Shown here: piece by piece, positions 8,205 to 16,785 of the stretch | Layout: the number at the start of each line of letters is the position of its first letter | How positions within the stretch are numbered: position 1 is the first letter of the stretch | Made by a program: the position numbers and the translations under genes | Source of the DNA: Bacillota bacterium | GTDB lineage: Bacteria; Bacillota; UBA4882; UBA10575 | Reading direction: 5' to 3' | Assembly: GCA_012838955.1 (NCBI GenBank) | Contig: DUOH01000052.1 | Coordinates: 1 to 39,080 of the forward strand | DNA: 39,080 bases | The notes under the pieces: model-generated | The model's database searches: none | Told to the model about the DNA's origin: nothing | What the model saw: the letters and a program-made list of their open reading frames with translations, nothing else

Positions 8205-8681
8205 TTTCAAGTTAACGGCTGACTTTTACCGGTAGTGTCCGTGCTGTATTCAAAAGTGGATCTTTTGATCCGGGCTGTTTAGCCCTTAAATAAAGTATAA
8301 GCAGTAACACAGATACACATTGATTTTGTAAGCGAAATGAAGAACCCCGGAACCCTGAACAGCCCTTGTTTTGGAGCTTCTGACGGCGTTCTTCCAAAAA
8401 AATTTTATTATTTTCCACATTAATAATAAAAAGGGAGAAGGAGATTCATTGTAGAAACCGAATACTATAAAATTATTAAGTGTTTTTAAATCAAAGTCTG
8501 TACTTTTCGCTAAAAAGCGAAGTGATATAACTTGTGTTCAATTGTCAACTGAGTTGGCTGATGGTTAATAATGATTCAGCAATAAAAGATTTAACAAAAG
8601 AAAATCTAAAAGTAACAAAGGTCAAGTATAATTAAGCACAATTCACTAGTGACTGTTTTCATGTTAAGGGAGGCTTTTTCT
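8205..8681. other. Intergenic region with tandem hairpins and a candidate promoter
   Basis: Two back-to-back hairpins lie at 8258-8285 (GGATC-TTTT-GATCC then GGGCT-GTTT-AGCCC), probably ending the chemoreceptor transcript though no T-run follows. GAAGAAC (about 8338) and GTTCTTC (about 8389) form a longer inverted pair. TTCGCT-AAAA-AGCGAA is at 8506-8521. A perfect TATAAT at 8627-8632 lies about 50 bases before the LpxA-like start and may be its -10, without a clear -35. No coding sequence is convincing. Confidence 0.4.
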
Positions 8682-9548
8682 ATGGAATCAACTAATCAAC
8701 GCCGTACACTTGGTAATATCTCACCATCGGCACGAATTCATCATACAGCGCTAATACACCCAACCGCCGTTATCGGAAAGAACGTTGAGATCAGCCCTTA
8801 TGTAATTATTGGTGAGAAAACAGTCATTGGTGATAATTGTATTATCGGCCCTCATGTGAATATAGATGGTTGGACGATTTTAGGCAGTGGGAATAAAATC
8901 TCTCGCGGAACTTATATCGGATGTGATCCCGAAAGTCCAAAATATAAAGGGGAAAGCAATTGTAAGAATAATTACCTGATCATCGGCGATGACAATATTT
9001 TCCGGGAAAACGTCACGGTTTGCCGGAGTATTAAGCAGGATGAAGGGGACAGGATCGGCAATAATAATCTGTTTATGGATTACTCTCATATTGCTCAGAA
9101 CTGTCGGATTGGAAGCAATACTGTTGTTACAAACTGTGTTAGTCTGGCTTCAAATGTGGTGGTGGAGGATTACGCCAGGATTGGTGGGCTCTCCATGGTT
9201 CAGCAGTATTGTCGAATCGGGAAAATGGCTATGGTGGGGGCTTGCACAAAAATCGTCAAAGATGTTCCTCCGTTTATGTTAGCGGATGGGAATCCTACTT
9301 CAATATATGGCTTAAATATAGTAGGTTTACGGAGAAACGAAATAGATCCTGAAGTGCGCAGACTGCTCAAGAAGGCCTACAGGATTTTATATCGTTCCAA
9401 TCTATCCCTTGAGAGCGCAATTGAAAGAATTGAAAAGGAACTTGAAGCATCTTACGAAGTTAAGTATCTGGTCAATTTCTTAAAGAATTCAAAACGGGGA
9501 ATTATTAACCAGATTATTGAAGAGGATGAAGATCAGGATTTGGATTAA
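8682..9548 (+). CDS. lpxA: LpxA-family UDP-GlcNAc acyltransferase homologue with altered active site
   Basis: About 288 residues with left-handed beta-helix hexapeptide repeats. The C-terminal helical region is typical of LpxA (YGLNIVGLRRNEIDPEV, AYRILYRSNLSLESAI, FLKNSKRGI). LpxA performs the first step of lipid A synthesis, 3-O-acylation of UDP-GlcNAc. However, aligned to E. coli LpxA the catalytic base His125 is Gln (SHIAQNC against AHIAHDC) and its partner Asp126 is Asn. His99 is Cys, His144 is Asn and His160 is Gln; His122 and Lys76 are kept. It may be a paralogue with another role or chemistry. The ATG at 8682 is chosen for GGGAGG 8 bases upstream over a GTG at 8649. No other lpx gene is adjacent. 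Confidence 0.8.
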   Translation: MESTNQRRTLGNISPSARIHHTALIHPTAVIGKNVEISPYVIIGEKTVIGDNCIIGPHVNIDGWTILGSGNKISRGTYIGCDPESPKYKGESNCKNNYLIIGDDNIFRENVTVCRSIKQDEGDRIGNNNLFMDYSHIAQNCRIGSNTVVTNCVSLASNVVVEDYARIGGLSMVQQYCRIGKMAMVGACTKIVKDVPPFMLADGNPTSIYGLNIVGLRRNEIDPEVRRLLKKAYRILYRSNLSLESAIERIEKELEASYEVKYLVNFLKNSKRGIINQIIEEDEDQDLD

Positions 9549-9576
9549 AGATCTCTTCTTGCCATGGAAAGTATCG

Positions 9577-9607
9577 AACGCAATCACCTGCAGGTGATTG
9601 CGTTTTT
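9577..9607 (+). terminator. Intrinsic terminator after the LpxA-like gene
   Basis: A perfect palindrome of 14 bases per arm (AACGCAATCACCTG and its complement) covers 9577-9604 and runs straight into TTTTT. It lies 28 bases after the LpxA-like stop. In the cruciform a small loop opens at CTGCAG. Confidence 0.9.
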
Positions 9608-9790
9608 ACGTACTGGGGACAGGATTGAGCTTTTCGTCTAAAAACAAAAGATTTTGCTGGGGAGTAACTTTTCTTCGTGCGCTTCGTCCAAAATATTGAA
9701 GCTTCCTTTTCGAACCACAAGAAACAGGAAAGAAACAATGCGCGGCATCATGCGCATGCATAATCATATTTTGGATGGAGGACATCATTA

Positions 9791-10633
9791 ATGAAGAAAG
9801 TAGCGCTTGTTACCGACAGTACTGCTGATCTGACGGAAGAAACAATAAAGGAGTTTGACATTCATGTTATCCCGTTAAAGGTACGATTTACGGATCGGGA
9901 ATATATTGATGGAGAGCTTTCCAGTAATGAGTTTTATCAACAGCTGGCCCAAGCTTCGTTCTTACCAAAAACCTCTCAACCGTCTCCCGAAGAGTTCAAA
10001 AAGGTATATCGGACGTTGTTAGCCGATTATGAAGAAATTGTCTCTATTCACTTGTCTTCCGGCCTGAGTGGAACGGTAAATGCCGCTCGACTAGGTAAGG
10101 AAGGACTAAAGGGGAAGATTCATATTGTGGATTCGAAGTGCATCAGCTTGGGTACGGGTTTACTGGTGCTGGAAGCTGGAGAACAAATCAAAAATGGGCT
10201 GAAAGGCACGGAAGTTGTGAAGAAATTAGCAACTGTCAGGAGAAATATTGAAACCCTCTTTACCGTCAACACTCTGGAATATTTGCAAAAAGGCGGTCGG
10301 ATCGGGAAGGTCAACGGTTTGGTCGGCTCATTGTTAAACATTAAACCCATAATCAGAGTAGGCGAGGACGGGATCTACCACACTCAAGGAATGGCGCGTA
10401 GTCAAACAAGGGCTCTTCAGCAGATCTCCAAGGCTTTCCAAAACCTGTCTATGGGGAGAAGGCGGATTAGACTAGCCGTGGCTCACGGCGCCGCCGCAGA
10501 GGCTGGCTTGTCTTTGAAAGGTTTTTTGGAGAAGGCCTTCCAATTACCGACTACGGTCTTTACTCAAGTCGGGCCAGTGATTGGCGCGCATACTGGACCG
10601 GGCGTCATCGGAGCCGCTATTCAGTTCGAGTAA
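9791..10633 (+). CDS. DegV family fatty-acid-binding protein
   Basis: 280 residues, the usual DegV length. Family motifs are present: VTDSTADL at the N-terminus, LPKTSQPSPEEF, the lipid-binding HLSSGLSGT segment, and GGRIGKVNGLVGSLLNIKPI in the second domain. DegV/FakB proteins bind a single fatty acid. In Firmicutes some present it to the FakA kinase for phosphorylation and use in phospholipid synthesis. No FakA-like gene is in this window. GGAGG lies 9 bases before the ATG. The gene is alone between two terminators. Remnant GGGGACAGG sequence lies in its upstream region at 9615-9623. Confidence 0.93.
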   Translation: MKKVALVTDSTADLTEETIKEFDIHVIPLKVRFTDREYIDGELSSNEFYQQLAQASFLPKTSQPSPEEFKKVYRTLLADYEEIVSIHLSSGLSGTVNAARLGKEGLKGKIHIVDSKCISLGTGLLVLEAGEQIKNGLKGTEVVKKLATVRRNIETLFTVNTLEYLQKGGRIGKVNGLVGSLLNIKPIIRVGEDGIYHTQGMARSQTRALQQISKAFQNLSMGRRRIRLAVAHGAAAEAGLSLKGFLEKAFQLPTTVFTQVGPVIGAHTGPGVIGAAIQFE

Positions 10634-10726
10634 AGAGGAAAAGTGCAGCATGGAGTCATCATTCGTAGATTATAGGTGTTATTAACACAAAGCCGGGGGG
10701 ATATTAATAACTGAAAAGGAAGGAAT

Positions 10727-10766
10727 CCGCCGGAAGGCCCTTGTCGGGTCTCCTGGCGGGTTTATT
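10727..10766 (+). terminator. Intrinsic terminator after the DegV gene
   Basis: CCGCC at 10727-10731 pairs with GGCGG at 10755-10759, with further imperfect pairing inside (GGAAGGCCC against GGGTCTCC), followed by TTTATTTTAT. The remainder of the roughly 300-base gap before the DHH gene (10767-10942) is AT-rich leader without a recognised feature. Confidence 0.7.
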
Positions 10767-10942
10767 TTATTATATTCTAAATTTCTGATGAAATTAGAGG
10801 TTATTCAGGATTGGGATCGAATATTTTATAAATTACCACTATTAAGAGGAGGTTTTCCTGCTAAGATGTCCGGGGCAGGAAGTGAAGAGGAACCGATATT
10901 CTTTGCAATAGAAACTTCTGTAGAGAAATAAGGGGTACTGTG

Positions 10943-12481
10943 ATGAATGATTTAAAGAATGTAGTAATGAATTACAGGAAGGCTTTTATACAAACTCATA
11001 ATAATCCTGATGCGGACGCCATCGCCTCGGCCTGGGGCATGAAGAAATTAATCGAGAGTTTCGGTGGGGAGGCGGAGATCATCTACGCCGGTAGTACCAG
11101 CTTTAAGCCTAATATCACGAATATGATTAACAAGTACCGAATACAGATGAGACTCATTGATTCCACCTTCGCAATCAGTAATGATGAAGTATTAATTATT
11201 GTAGACGGTCAATACAGAGCCGGAAATGTCTCCCTGGTCAACACCGATCACGTGATCGCTATCGATCATCATCTGGAGGATGGCGTGTGGAATTATCTTT
11301 ATAAAGACATTCAACCCAGAATCGGCGCTTGCGCTACGTTGGTCTTTAATTATCTGAAACACTATGGAGTTATGATTGATCAAGATTTGGCCACAGTTTT
11401 GTACTTCGGTATTCTGGTGGATACCGACATGTTCACTGGACAGATGACGATGATTGATCGAGATACCAGAAGGGAACTGGAGACGCTTTATGATCAAAAA
11501 GCTATAGATTATTTAAGGCTCTCGTCCCTCTCTTTTGATGACTTAAAAATCTATGCCAATGGTATTCTGAAAGCTGAACGATACGACAATATCATCTTTT
11601 CCCTCATTGAGGAGTGTGACGATAATTTGCTGGGTCACATCTCCGATCTATTTTCCGAGATCTACGGGATAGACATTGTTGTAGTATACTCTCCACGCTG
11701 GGATGGGTATAAATTGTCCATTAGAAGCTATCATGATTACCTGACCGCCGAAGAATTAGTGAAAGACCTGACCAGCACAGTGGGAACGGGCGGAGGACAC
11801 CAAAACAAAGCCGGTGGCTATATCTTTAAGGAGAAATATGACAAGTTATTCAGCCAAGTTCCAGTGGGAACTTTTATCCGGAAAAAGATCGTTGCTTATA
11901 CCAGCAAGGTCAAGCTGCTGACGGTGGGAAAGGATAACCCTTTTACTGTTTATGGACGTGATAAATTCATCAAGGTCAAGAAGAAACAAGTCTATTTCAG
12001 GTACATAAAGATCAGCGATTATTTTACAGAAGATGTCACCATCAAGACGCTGGAGGGTTTAGTTACCGCTACTGTGGAGGATAGGGTCATTATCGGGGCG
12101 CATAATGAGATCTATCCGATCTCAACAGATCTATTTGCCAAAAAATATATAGAAATCAAAGAGGAGGTGGCATGCCTCTCCGATCGCTATATTGACGACT
12201 ACGGAATTACGGTTCAATCCGATCATAAGTTGCTAAGGATTACTAAAGAAAATATAAATGAGTGCGGCATCTGCTTAACAGTGGACCAAACGATTGTAGA
12301 TGCGATGAGGCTGGAGGAAAGAGTGAAAGTCAGAACTCACTGGGGGGATTTTTTGGCCAAGAAAGGGGATTATCTATTGGTCAATGATCTTAATGACTAT
12401 TATATCTGCGATGAAGAGATTTTTAACCAGACCTACGAGCCGTTAATCAGAGTCGAGTTGAGCGGAAAAAACACCCCATAA
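10943..12481 (+). CDS. DHH/DHHA1 phosphoesterase with duplicated C-terminal module
   Basis: About 512 residues. The first 305 or so form a DHH-DHHA1 phosphoesterase of the NrnA/RecJ superfamily. Metal motifs are HNNPDADA (motif I), IVDGQ (II), IDHH (III) and VDTD (IV); the nucleotide-binding DHHA1 motif is GTGGGHQNKAGG. The family hydrolyses short oligonucleotides, cyclic dinucleotides or related phosphoesters, so this is a likely cytoplasmic nanoRNase or c-di-AMP/pApA-type enzyme. The C-terminal 200 residues are not part of the core family. They contain two similar units at about residues 365-406 and 461-502, each of the type V.I.T..G...A....D, then Y and F..(K/T)Y, resembling PGDYG-like domains. 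ATG 10943 is preferred over GTG 10940 by spacing from AAGGGG. Confidence 0.85.
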   Translation: MNDLKNVVMNYRKAFIQTHNNPDADAIASAWGMKKLIESFGGEAEIIYAGSTSFKPNITNMINKYRIQMRLIDSTFAISNDEVLIIVDGQYRAGNVSLVNTDHVIAIDHHLEDGVWNYLYKDIQPRIGACATLVFNYLKHYGVMIDQDLATVLYFGILVDTDMFTGQMTMIDRDTRRELETLYDQKAIDYLRLSSLSFDDLKIYANGILKAERYDNIIFSLIEECDDNLLGHISDLFSEIYGIDIVVVYSPRWDGYKLSIRSYHDYLTAEELVKDLTSTVGTGGGHQNKAGGYIFKEKYDKLFSQVPVGTFIRKKIVAYTSKVKLLTVGKDNPFTVYGRDKFIKVKKKQVYFRYIKISDYFTEDVTIKTLEGLVTATVEDRVIIGAHNEIYPISTDLFAKKYIEIKEEVACLSDRYIDDYGITVQSDHKLLRITKENINECGICLTVDQTIVDAMRLEERVKVRTHWGDFLAKKGDYLLVNDLNDYYICDEEIFNQTYEPLIRVELSGKNTP

Positions 12482-12529
12482 TAGTGGATGTATCAGTATT
12501 CTCTGCTTTTCCAAAACTAAGTTTTATTA

Positions 12530-12669
12530 TATAATGAACTACTGGACGAAGCAGTCGCCGACTGGGGCTAAGTTGTCCGGTGAGAAACCATATAGCCGGG
12601 CCGTTGTGCAAAACCAGTGACGGTGTACGCTTTATCACAACATAATAGTTGAAGGGATGACATACAGGT
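12530..12669 (+). promoter_or_regulatory. Perfect -10 and structured leader upstream of ychF
   Basis: TATAAT at 12530-12535 would start a transcript near 12542, leaving a leader of about 128 bases. The leader is rich in inverted repeats: GGAC/GTCC enclosing CAGTC-GCC-GACTG, CCGG..CCGG around a short purine-rich loop, and GTTGTG (about 12603) with CACAAC (about 12637). The -35 is poor. I match it to no known riboswitch. Confidence 0.35.
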
Positions 12670-13779
12670 TTGAAACTAGGAATAGTAGGGTTGCCAAATG
12701 TCGGAAAGAGTACACTATTCAATGCCATTACCAAAGCAGGAGCGGAGAGCGCCAATTATCCCTTTTGCACCATTGATCCGAATGTCGGAATTGTATCCGT
12801 GCCTGATGAGCGTCTGGAGAAACTGGCCGCAATGTACAATCCGGAGAAGATTACTTACACGACTATTGAATTTGTGGATATCGCCGGTTTGGTTAAGGGG
12901 GCCAGCCGTGGGGAAGGGCTGGGCAATAAATTTCTCGCCAATATCAGAGAGGTTGATGCCATAGTCCATGTGGTCAGGTGTTTTGATGATGTAAACGTAG
13001 TGCACGTGGAGGGCTCAATCGGCCCGGCCAGAGACGTGGAAACCATTAATCTGGAGTTGATCTTGGCCGATTTAGAGACCATCGAGAAACGGATTGAAAA
13101 GACCAGTAGACTGTTGAAGACTCAGGATGCCAAGTTGAAAGCGGAATACCAATCCGAGTTGACGGTCTATGAGAAGATTAAGGCGGGTTTGGAAGAGAAT
13201 TTACCTGTGCGGGCTCTCGATCTTGACCAGGAGGAACGAGCCATTGCCAAGCAGGCTTTTCTCTTAACGGAGAAACCAGTGATTTATGCTGCCAATGTGG
13301 CGGAGGATGCTTTGACCGACGGGATCGACCGAAACCCGTTTGTGCAAGAGCTGAAGGCTTTGGCTGAAGCAGAGGGCGCCGAGTTGATTATTATCTCCGC
13401 AAAGATCGAAGAGGAGATAGCGCAGTTGGAAGAAGTGGAGAAGAAGGAGTTCCTGGAGGAGTTAGGCTTAAAAGAGTCCGGCCTTGACCAGTTGATTAAG
13501 AAAAGCTATAAACTTCTGGGCCTGATCAGCTTCCTGACCGCAGGTAAACCGGAGGTACGGGCCTGGACGATCACGAAGGGGACTAAAGCGCCGCAGGCCG
13601 CCGGAAAAATCCATTCCGATATTGAACGGGGGTTTATTCGGGCAGAAATCGTCAGTTATGATCATTTGATCGCCTGTGGCTCCTATACCGCAGCCAAAGA
13701 AAAGGGTTTAGTCCGGTTGGAAGGTAAAGACTATGTAATGCAGGACGGAGACGTTACGCTATTCCGATTCAATGTTTGA
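12670..13779 (+). CDS. ychF: YchF / OLA1-family ATPase
   Basis: 369 residues, full length for YchF, a conserved P-loop protein that binds ATP rather than GTP and associates with ribosomes. Visible motifs: [12 protein letters not shown] (Walker A), [12 protein letters not shown] (switch I), [19 protein letters not shown] (G3), and NVAED in place of the NKxD guanine motif, the change that gives ATP preference. A coiled-coil insert (about 125-185) and a C-terminal TGS domain ending in [11 protein letters not shown] complete it. The start is TTG at 12670, dictated by the conserved N-terminus; the ribosome site (GAAGGG) is weak and distant. It is a single gene with a terminator downstream. Confidence 0.96.
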   Translation: MKLGIVGLPNVGKSTLFNAITKAGAESANYPFCTIDPNVGIVSVPDERLEKLAAMYNPEKITYTTIEFVDIAGLVKGASRGEGLGNKFLANIREVDAIVHVVRCFDDVNVVHVEGSIGPARDVETINLELILADLETIEKRIEKTSRLLKTQDAKLKAEYQSELTVYEKIKAGLEENLPVRALDLDQEERAIAKQAFLLTEKPVIYAANVAEDALTDGIDRNPFVQELKALAEAEGAELIIISAKIEEEIAQLEEVEKKEFLEELGLKESGLDQLIKKSYKLLGLISFLTAGKPEVRAWTITKGTKAPQAAGKIHSDIERGFIRAEIVSYDHLIACGSYTAAKEKGLVRLEGKDYVMQDGDVTLFRFNV

Positions 13780-13899
13780 CTCTGAAGGGGAATAGCACTT
13801 ACCACCAAGGAATACAAACATGCTTAAATGAGATGATGATGAGATTCGAACCTCATTTTACAGGAGTTGCTAGTTGAGTTATTACTTAAAAGAGTTGGA

Positions 13900-13946
13900 C
13901 CCGATTTTGCTTGTTGCCCGTAGGCAAAAGTAAATTCGGGTTTTTT
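13900..13946 (+). terminator. Intrinsic terminator downstream of ychF
   Basis: CCCGATTTTGC and its imperfect complement form a long stem of about 19 bp with three mismatches, ending in TTCGGG and then six T. Just before it, AAATGAG and CTCATTT (about 13826-13857) form another hairpin. The rest of the 13780-14127 gap has a CTAGATCTAG palindrome near 14041 and the ribosome site of the next gene. Confidence 0.8.
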
Positions 13947-14127
13947 ATTGCATTATTTTCCGGAGAATGGTAACCTAAAAGCAAAAAACTGAGAAGTCTT
14001 GAGCAATCCCTGACCAGACCGGCCGGGATATTTAGTATAAACTAGATCTAGAGTCTCCGGCGAACCGGGAGGAATTTCGCTTCGTCTGGAGATGTGCTAA
14101 AGTCCATGCAGAAAGAGGGGTTCGTCT

Positions 14128-15798
14128 ATGAAGATCTTCGTAAATCATTTGGGATTCAAACCTGATGCTCAGGGAAAGTTCGCGGTGGTGCAGGGTGGCA
14201 CGTCTGATCTGGAGTTTGGTATCGTTGATCTGAATGAGATGGGTTACAACGAGATCGGTCCCAACAGTCAGGAAAATGTAATTGTATATAAAGGCCCGCT
14301 CCGGACAGTAGAGACTGTTTGGGGGACTTACCACTTGGCGGATTTTTCGGATTTCAAAAAGCCCGGTATCTATCTGATTACCATAGATAATAAGTATAAT
14401 TCAGTTCCTTTTCAGATTAGGGAGGACGTTTACTTAAGAACCTTGCGTAAGGCATATGACTATATTCATTTGCAGAGGTGTGGAGATGAAGTTCCGGGCT
14501 ACCACGGCCCTTGTCACTTGGATGACGCTATTCTGAGGGAGAGCGGGGAATATGTGGATGCCACCGGTGGATGGCATGATGCCGGCGATCTGCGGAAGTG
14601 GATGGAACATACGATGCTTTTGGCGGTGGCTATCTGTCAGATTAAGAGAAACCTCAACCCGGCCTGGCGGGTTTATGACCGAACAGAAGGAGACTTACTG
14701 AACGAGCTGAGGTGGGGAAATGCTTATTTTCTGAAGATGCAGGATGACAACGGCCTGATCTGGCATGATGTAGCCGGTGGAGTGGACGGTGATAATAGTG
14801 ACAATCATTGGACGGACAATATCTGCGGCACAGCCGATGACCGTCACATCAATACCGCATTTAACCCGGTTGTACAGTGGGAGTTCATTTATGTGCAGGC
14901 GATGATTAGCGACCTGTTTCGGACTGTTGATCCGGAATATGCCCGCCGGACTTTGTCTGCTGCGGAGAAGACGTATGGGTATATGAGAGACCGAGAGAAC
15001 TCAACTACTAACGCAGTAGCTTGGGCGGTCTTGGCGTGCGGAGAGATGTTGAAGACTACCGGTTCCAAAGAGTATGAGCTTCGGCTGGAACAAGAGCTTA
15101 AAGTCCTCCTCGGCTTGCAGGAACAAGAATACCGCTTTAATCAGGAGCAAGTGAGGGGGTTCTGGTATGAGGACACCAGTAAAACGGATTTCTTTCGCGG
15201 ACAGCGGGATACCGGGGTTCCCTTGATTGCCCTCTGTACAGTCTTGCCCTTACTGAAAGAGGAGCAATTAAGGGTAGAGTGCTTACAAGCGAGTAAGCTA
15301 TATTGCCATGATTATATCAAGCCGATGGTCAAGACCAACCCCTTCCATCTGATTCCTTTTGGCCTCTTTACCCAGGAAGCTACTGAAGAAAAATATCACT
15401 CTTTGGCCGGGGATTTAAAGTACCGCTTCTTCTCTTCCTCACTGGTGGTGTTCAACCAGGGAATAACTTCTCACCTACTCTCCAACGCCGTGGGTTTGGA
15501 ATTGGCCGCGCAGCTCCTCTCTGACGATGAATTGTCCCGGATCGCCAGGTATCAGGTGGAATGGACCATGGGTTGCAATACTGAAAACGCCTGCCTAATG
15601 ACGGGGGAAGGAGTCAACAATCCTTATCCCCATTCCCGATTTTTGGGTTTGATTCCAGGGGGAATCATGAACGGCTTCATCGGCACAGAGGAGGACGAAC
15701 CTTTTATGGACATGGAATATACCATGGACTGGCGGACCACAGAGTATTGGAGTCCGCATACCTGCTTTTATATCTGGTATGTGACTTTAGTAAAGTAA
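14128..15798 (+). CDS. Glycoside hydrolase family 9 enzyme, cytoplasmic
   Basis: 556 residues. An N-terminal Ig-like domain (about 1-98; VNHLGFKPDAQGKFAVV is typical of CelD_N) precedes a GH9 (alpha/alpha)6 barrel. The nucleophile/base motif is intact at 147-154 (GGWHDAGD, Asp151 and Asp154). The C-terminal acid Glu539 lies in DWRTTEYW, preceded by GEGVNNPYPHSRF and GLIPGGIMNG. GH9 enzymes cut beta-1,4-glucans or act on cello-oligosaccharides; some act on glucosamine-containing oligomers. No signal peptide, carbohydrate-binding module or dockerin is seen, so it probably trims imported oligosaccharides inside the cell. AGAGGGG lies 7 bases before the ATG. No sugar transporter is adjacent, so the natural substrate is unclear. 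Confidence 0.88.
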   Translation: MKIFVNHLGFKPDAQGKFAVVQGGTSDLEFGIVDLNEMGYNEIGPNSQENVIVYKGPLRTVETVWGTYHLADFSDFKKPGIYLITIDNKYNSVPFQIREDVYLRTLRKAYDYIHLQRCGDEVPGYHGPCHLDDAILRESGEYVDATGGWHDAGDLRKWMEHTMLLAVAICQIKRNLNPAWRVYDRTEGDLLNELRWGNAYFLKMQDDNGLIWHDVAGGVDGDNSDNHWTDNICGTADDRHINTAFNPVVQWEFIYVQAMISDLFRTVDPEYARRTLSAAEKTYGYMRDRENSTTNAVAWAVLACGEMLKTTGSKEYELRLEQELKVLLGLQEQEYRFNQEQVRGFWYEDTSKTDFFRGQRDTGVPLIALCTVLPLLKEEQLRVECLQASKLYCHDYIKPMVKTNPFHLIPFGLFTQEATEEKYHSLAGDLKYRFFSSSLVVFNQGITSHLLSNAVGLELAAQLLSDDELSRIARYQVEWTMGCNTENACLMTGEGVNNPYPHSRFLGLIPGGIMNGFIGTEEDEPFMDMEYTMDWRTTEYWSPHTCFYIWYVTLVK

Positions 15799-15945
15799 CG
15801 AACAAGCGAACGGGGACCTGTCACCAGACACGCCAATAATAGATTATTTAGGTTAAATTTATGGTACACCCACTTGAGAAGCACAACGGGTGTGGTGAGC
15901 ATGGGAAACCCACGCTGTACACGTGACAATAGGAGTTGAAGGCCT

Positions 15946-16785
15946 TTGTTTAGTGGGCAAAAGATGTTGATTAAGTTGAGACACACAATAGAAGTGTTAA
16001 AAGCAACAGCTGTGGCTACTTACAAAGAGTGGACCGCGTATCGGAGTCATATGGCTGTCTCCATCTTTGTCGGCCCGGTTTTCTTTTTAACTCAGGCCTT
16101 TATTTGGCGGGCGGTCTATTCTTCCAGAACCACTCTGAACGGATTGACTCTGGAGCAGATGTTGACTTACTATGGGATCTCAGCGGTCATTAACTATCTA
16201 ACCTATGATTCAGCGGACTGGGATCTGCAAATGTTGATTAGAACCGGACAATTTCTCACCTTTATGCTCCGGCCGCTCTCCTATGGCTATTTTGCCTTCA
16301 GTCAGAAGGTCGGCCACCGGATCCTGGCCTTCTGGGTTGAGTTGGTACCGATCTATCTGATCTTCTTCTATTTATTTAAGATCGAATTAATCCCGGTGGC
16401 GCCATGGTGGGCGCTGCTCTCCATCTTCCTCAGTTTTGTACTGGTCTTCTTCACCAACTACTGCATTGGAATTACCGCTTTCTGGCTGACAAAAACCGAG
16501 GGGATCAGAAGAGCCTTTCTGGTGGCGCGGGATCTGGCCGCCGGGACCTTCATCCCTTTGACCTTCTTCCCTGAGATCATGCAGAAGGCCTTATTCTTTC
16601 TGCCCTTTCAGTTTATTACTTACGTTCCGACCAGAGTGTTCATAGGTGATTATGAATTGGTCGGCCTCACCATGTCTATTCCAGAGATTGTCGGATTACA
16701 GTTCGTGGCTACTCTGGTCATGTACGGTGTATCCAAGATCCTTTGGCGCTTCGGGATCAAGAGGTTTACGGGGGTGGGAGCATGA
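15946..16785 (+). CDS. ABC-2 type transporter permease (first of two)
   Basis: 279 residues, about six hydrophobic segments, matching the ABC2_membrane_6 (DUF990-like) permeases that work as a pair with one ATPase. The N-terminal YKEWTAYRSHMAVSIFVGPV and C-terminal FFLPFQFITYVPTRVFIG stretches are typical. The TTG start has AGGAG 10 bases upstream. The next candidate, ATG 15964, lacks a ribosome site. The stop codon overlaps the start of the second permease by four bases (ATGA), so they are translationally coupled. The cargo is not known; such exporters have been linked to drugs, lipids and peptides. Confidence 0.85.
   Translation: MFSGQKMLIKLRHTIEVLKATAVATYKEWTAYRSHMAVSIFVGPVFFLTQAFIWRAVYSSRTTLNGLTLEQMLTYYGISAVINYLTYDSADWDLQMLIRTGQFLTFMLRPLSYGYFAFSQKVGHRILAFWVELVPIYLIFFYLFKIELIPVAPWWALLSIFLSFVLVFFTNYCIGITAFWLTKTEGIRRAFLVARDLAAGTFIPLTFFPEIMQKALFFLPFQFITYVPTRVFIGDYELVGLTMSIPEIVGLQFVATLVMYGVSKILWRFGIKRFTGVGA

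Noticed and set aside
8212-8418. 68-codon minus-strand frame beginning like a DeoR regulator (EERRQKLQNKG)
   Set aside because: There is no ribosome site, the start would be GTG in an A/T-rich run, and the resemblance ends after about a dozen residues. At most it is a trace of an old gene.
12447-12755. 102-codon minus-strand frame over the ychF leader
   Set aside because: It overlaps two well-supported genes on the other strand and has no ribosome site; the structured leader explains the sequence better.
13826-13870. tRNA-like T-arm (ATGAG, GTTCGAAT, CTCAT on the minus strand)
   Set aside because: The loop has eight bases instead of seven, and no acceptor, D or anticodon arm can be found around it. 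It is part of a simple hairpin downstream of ychF.
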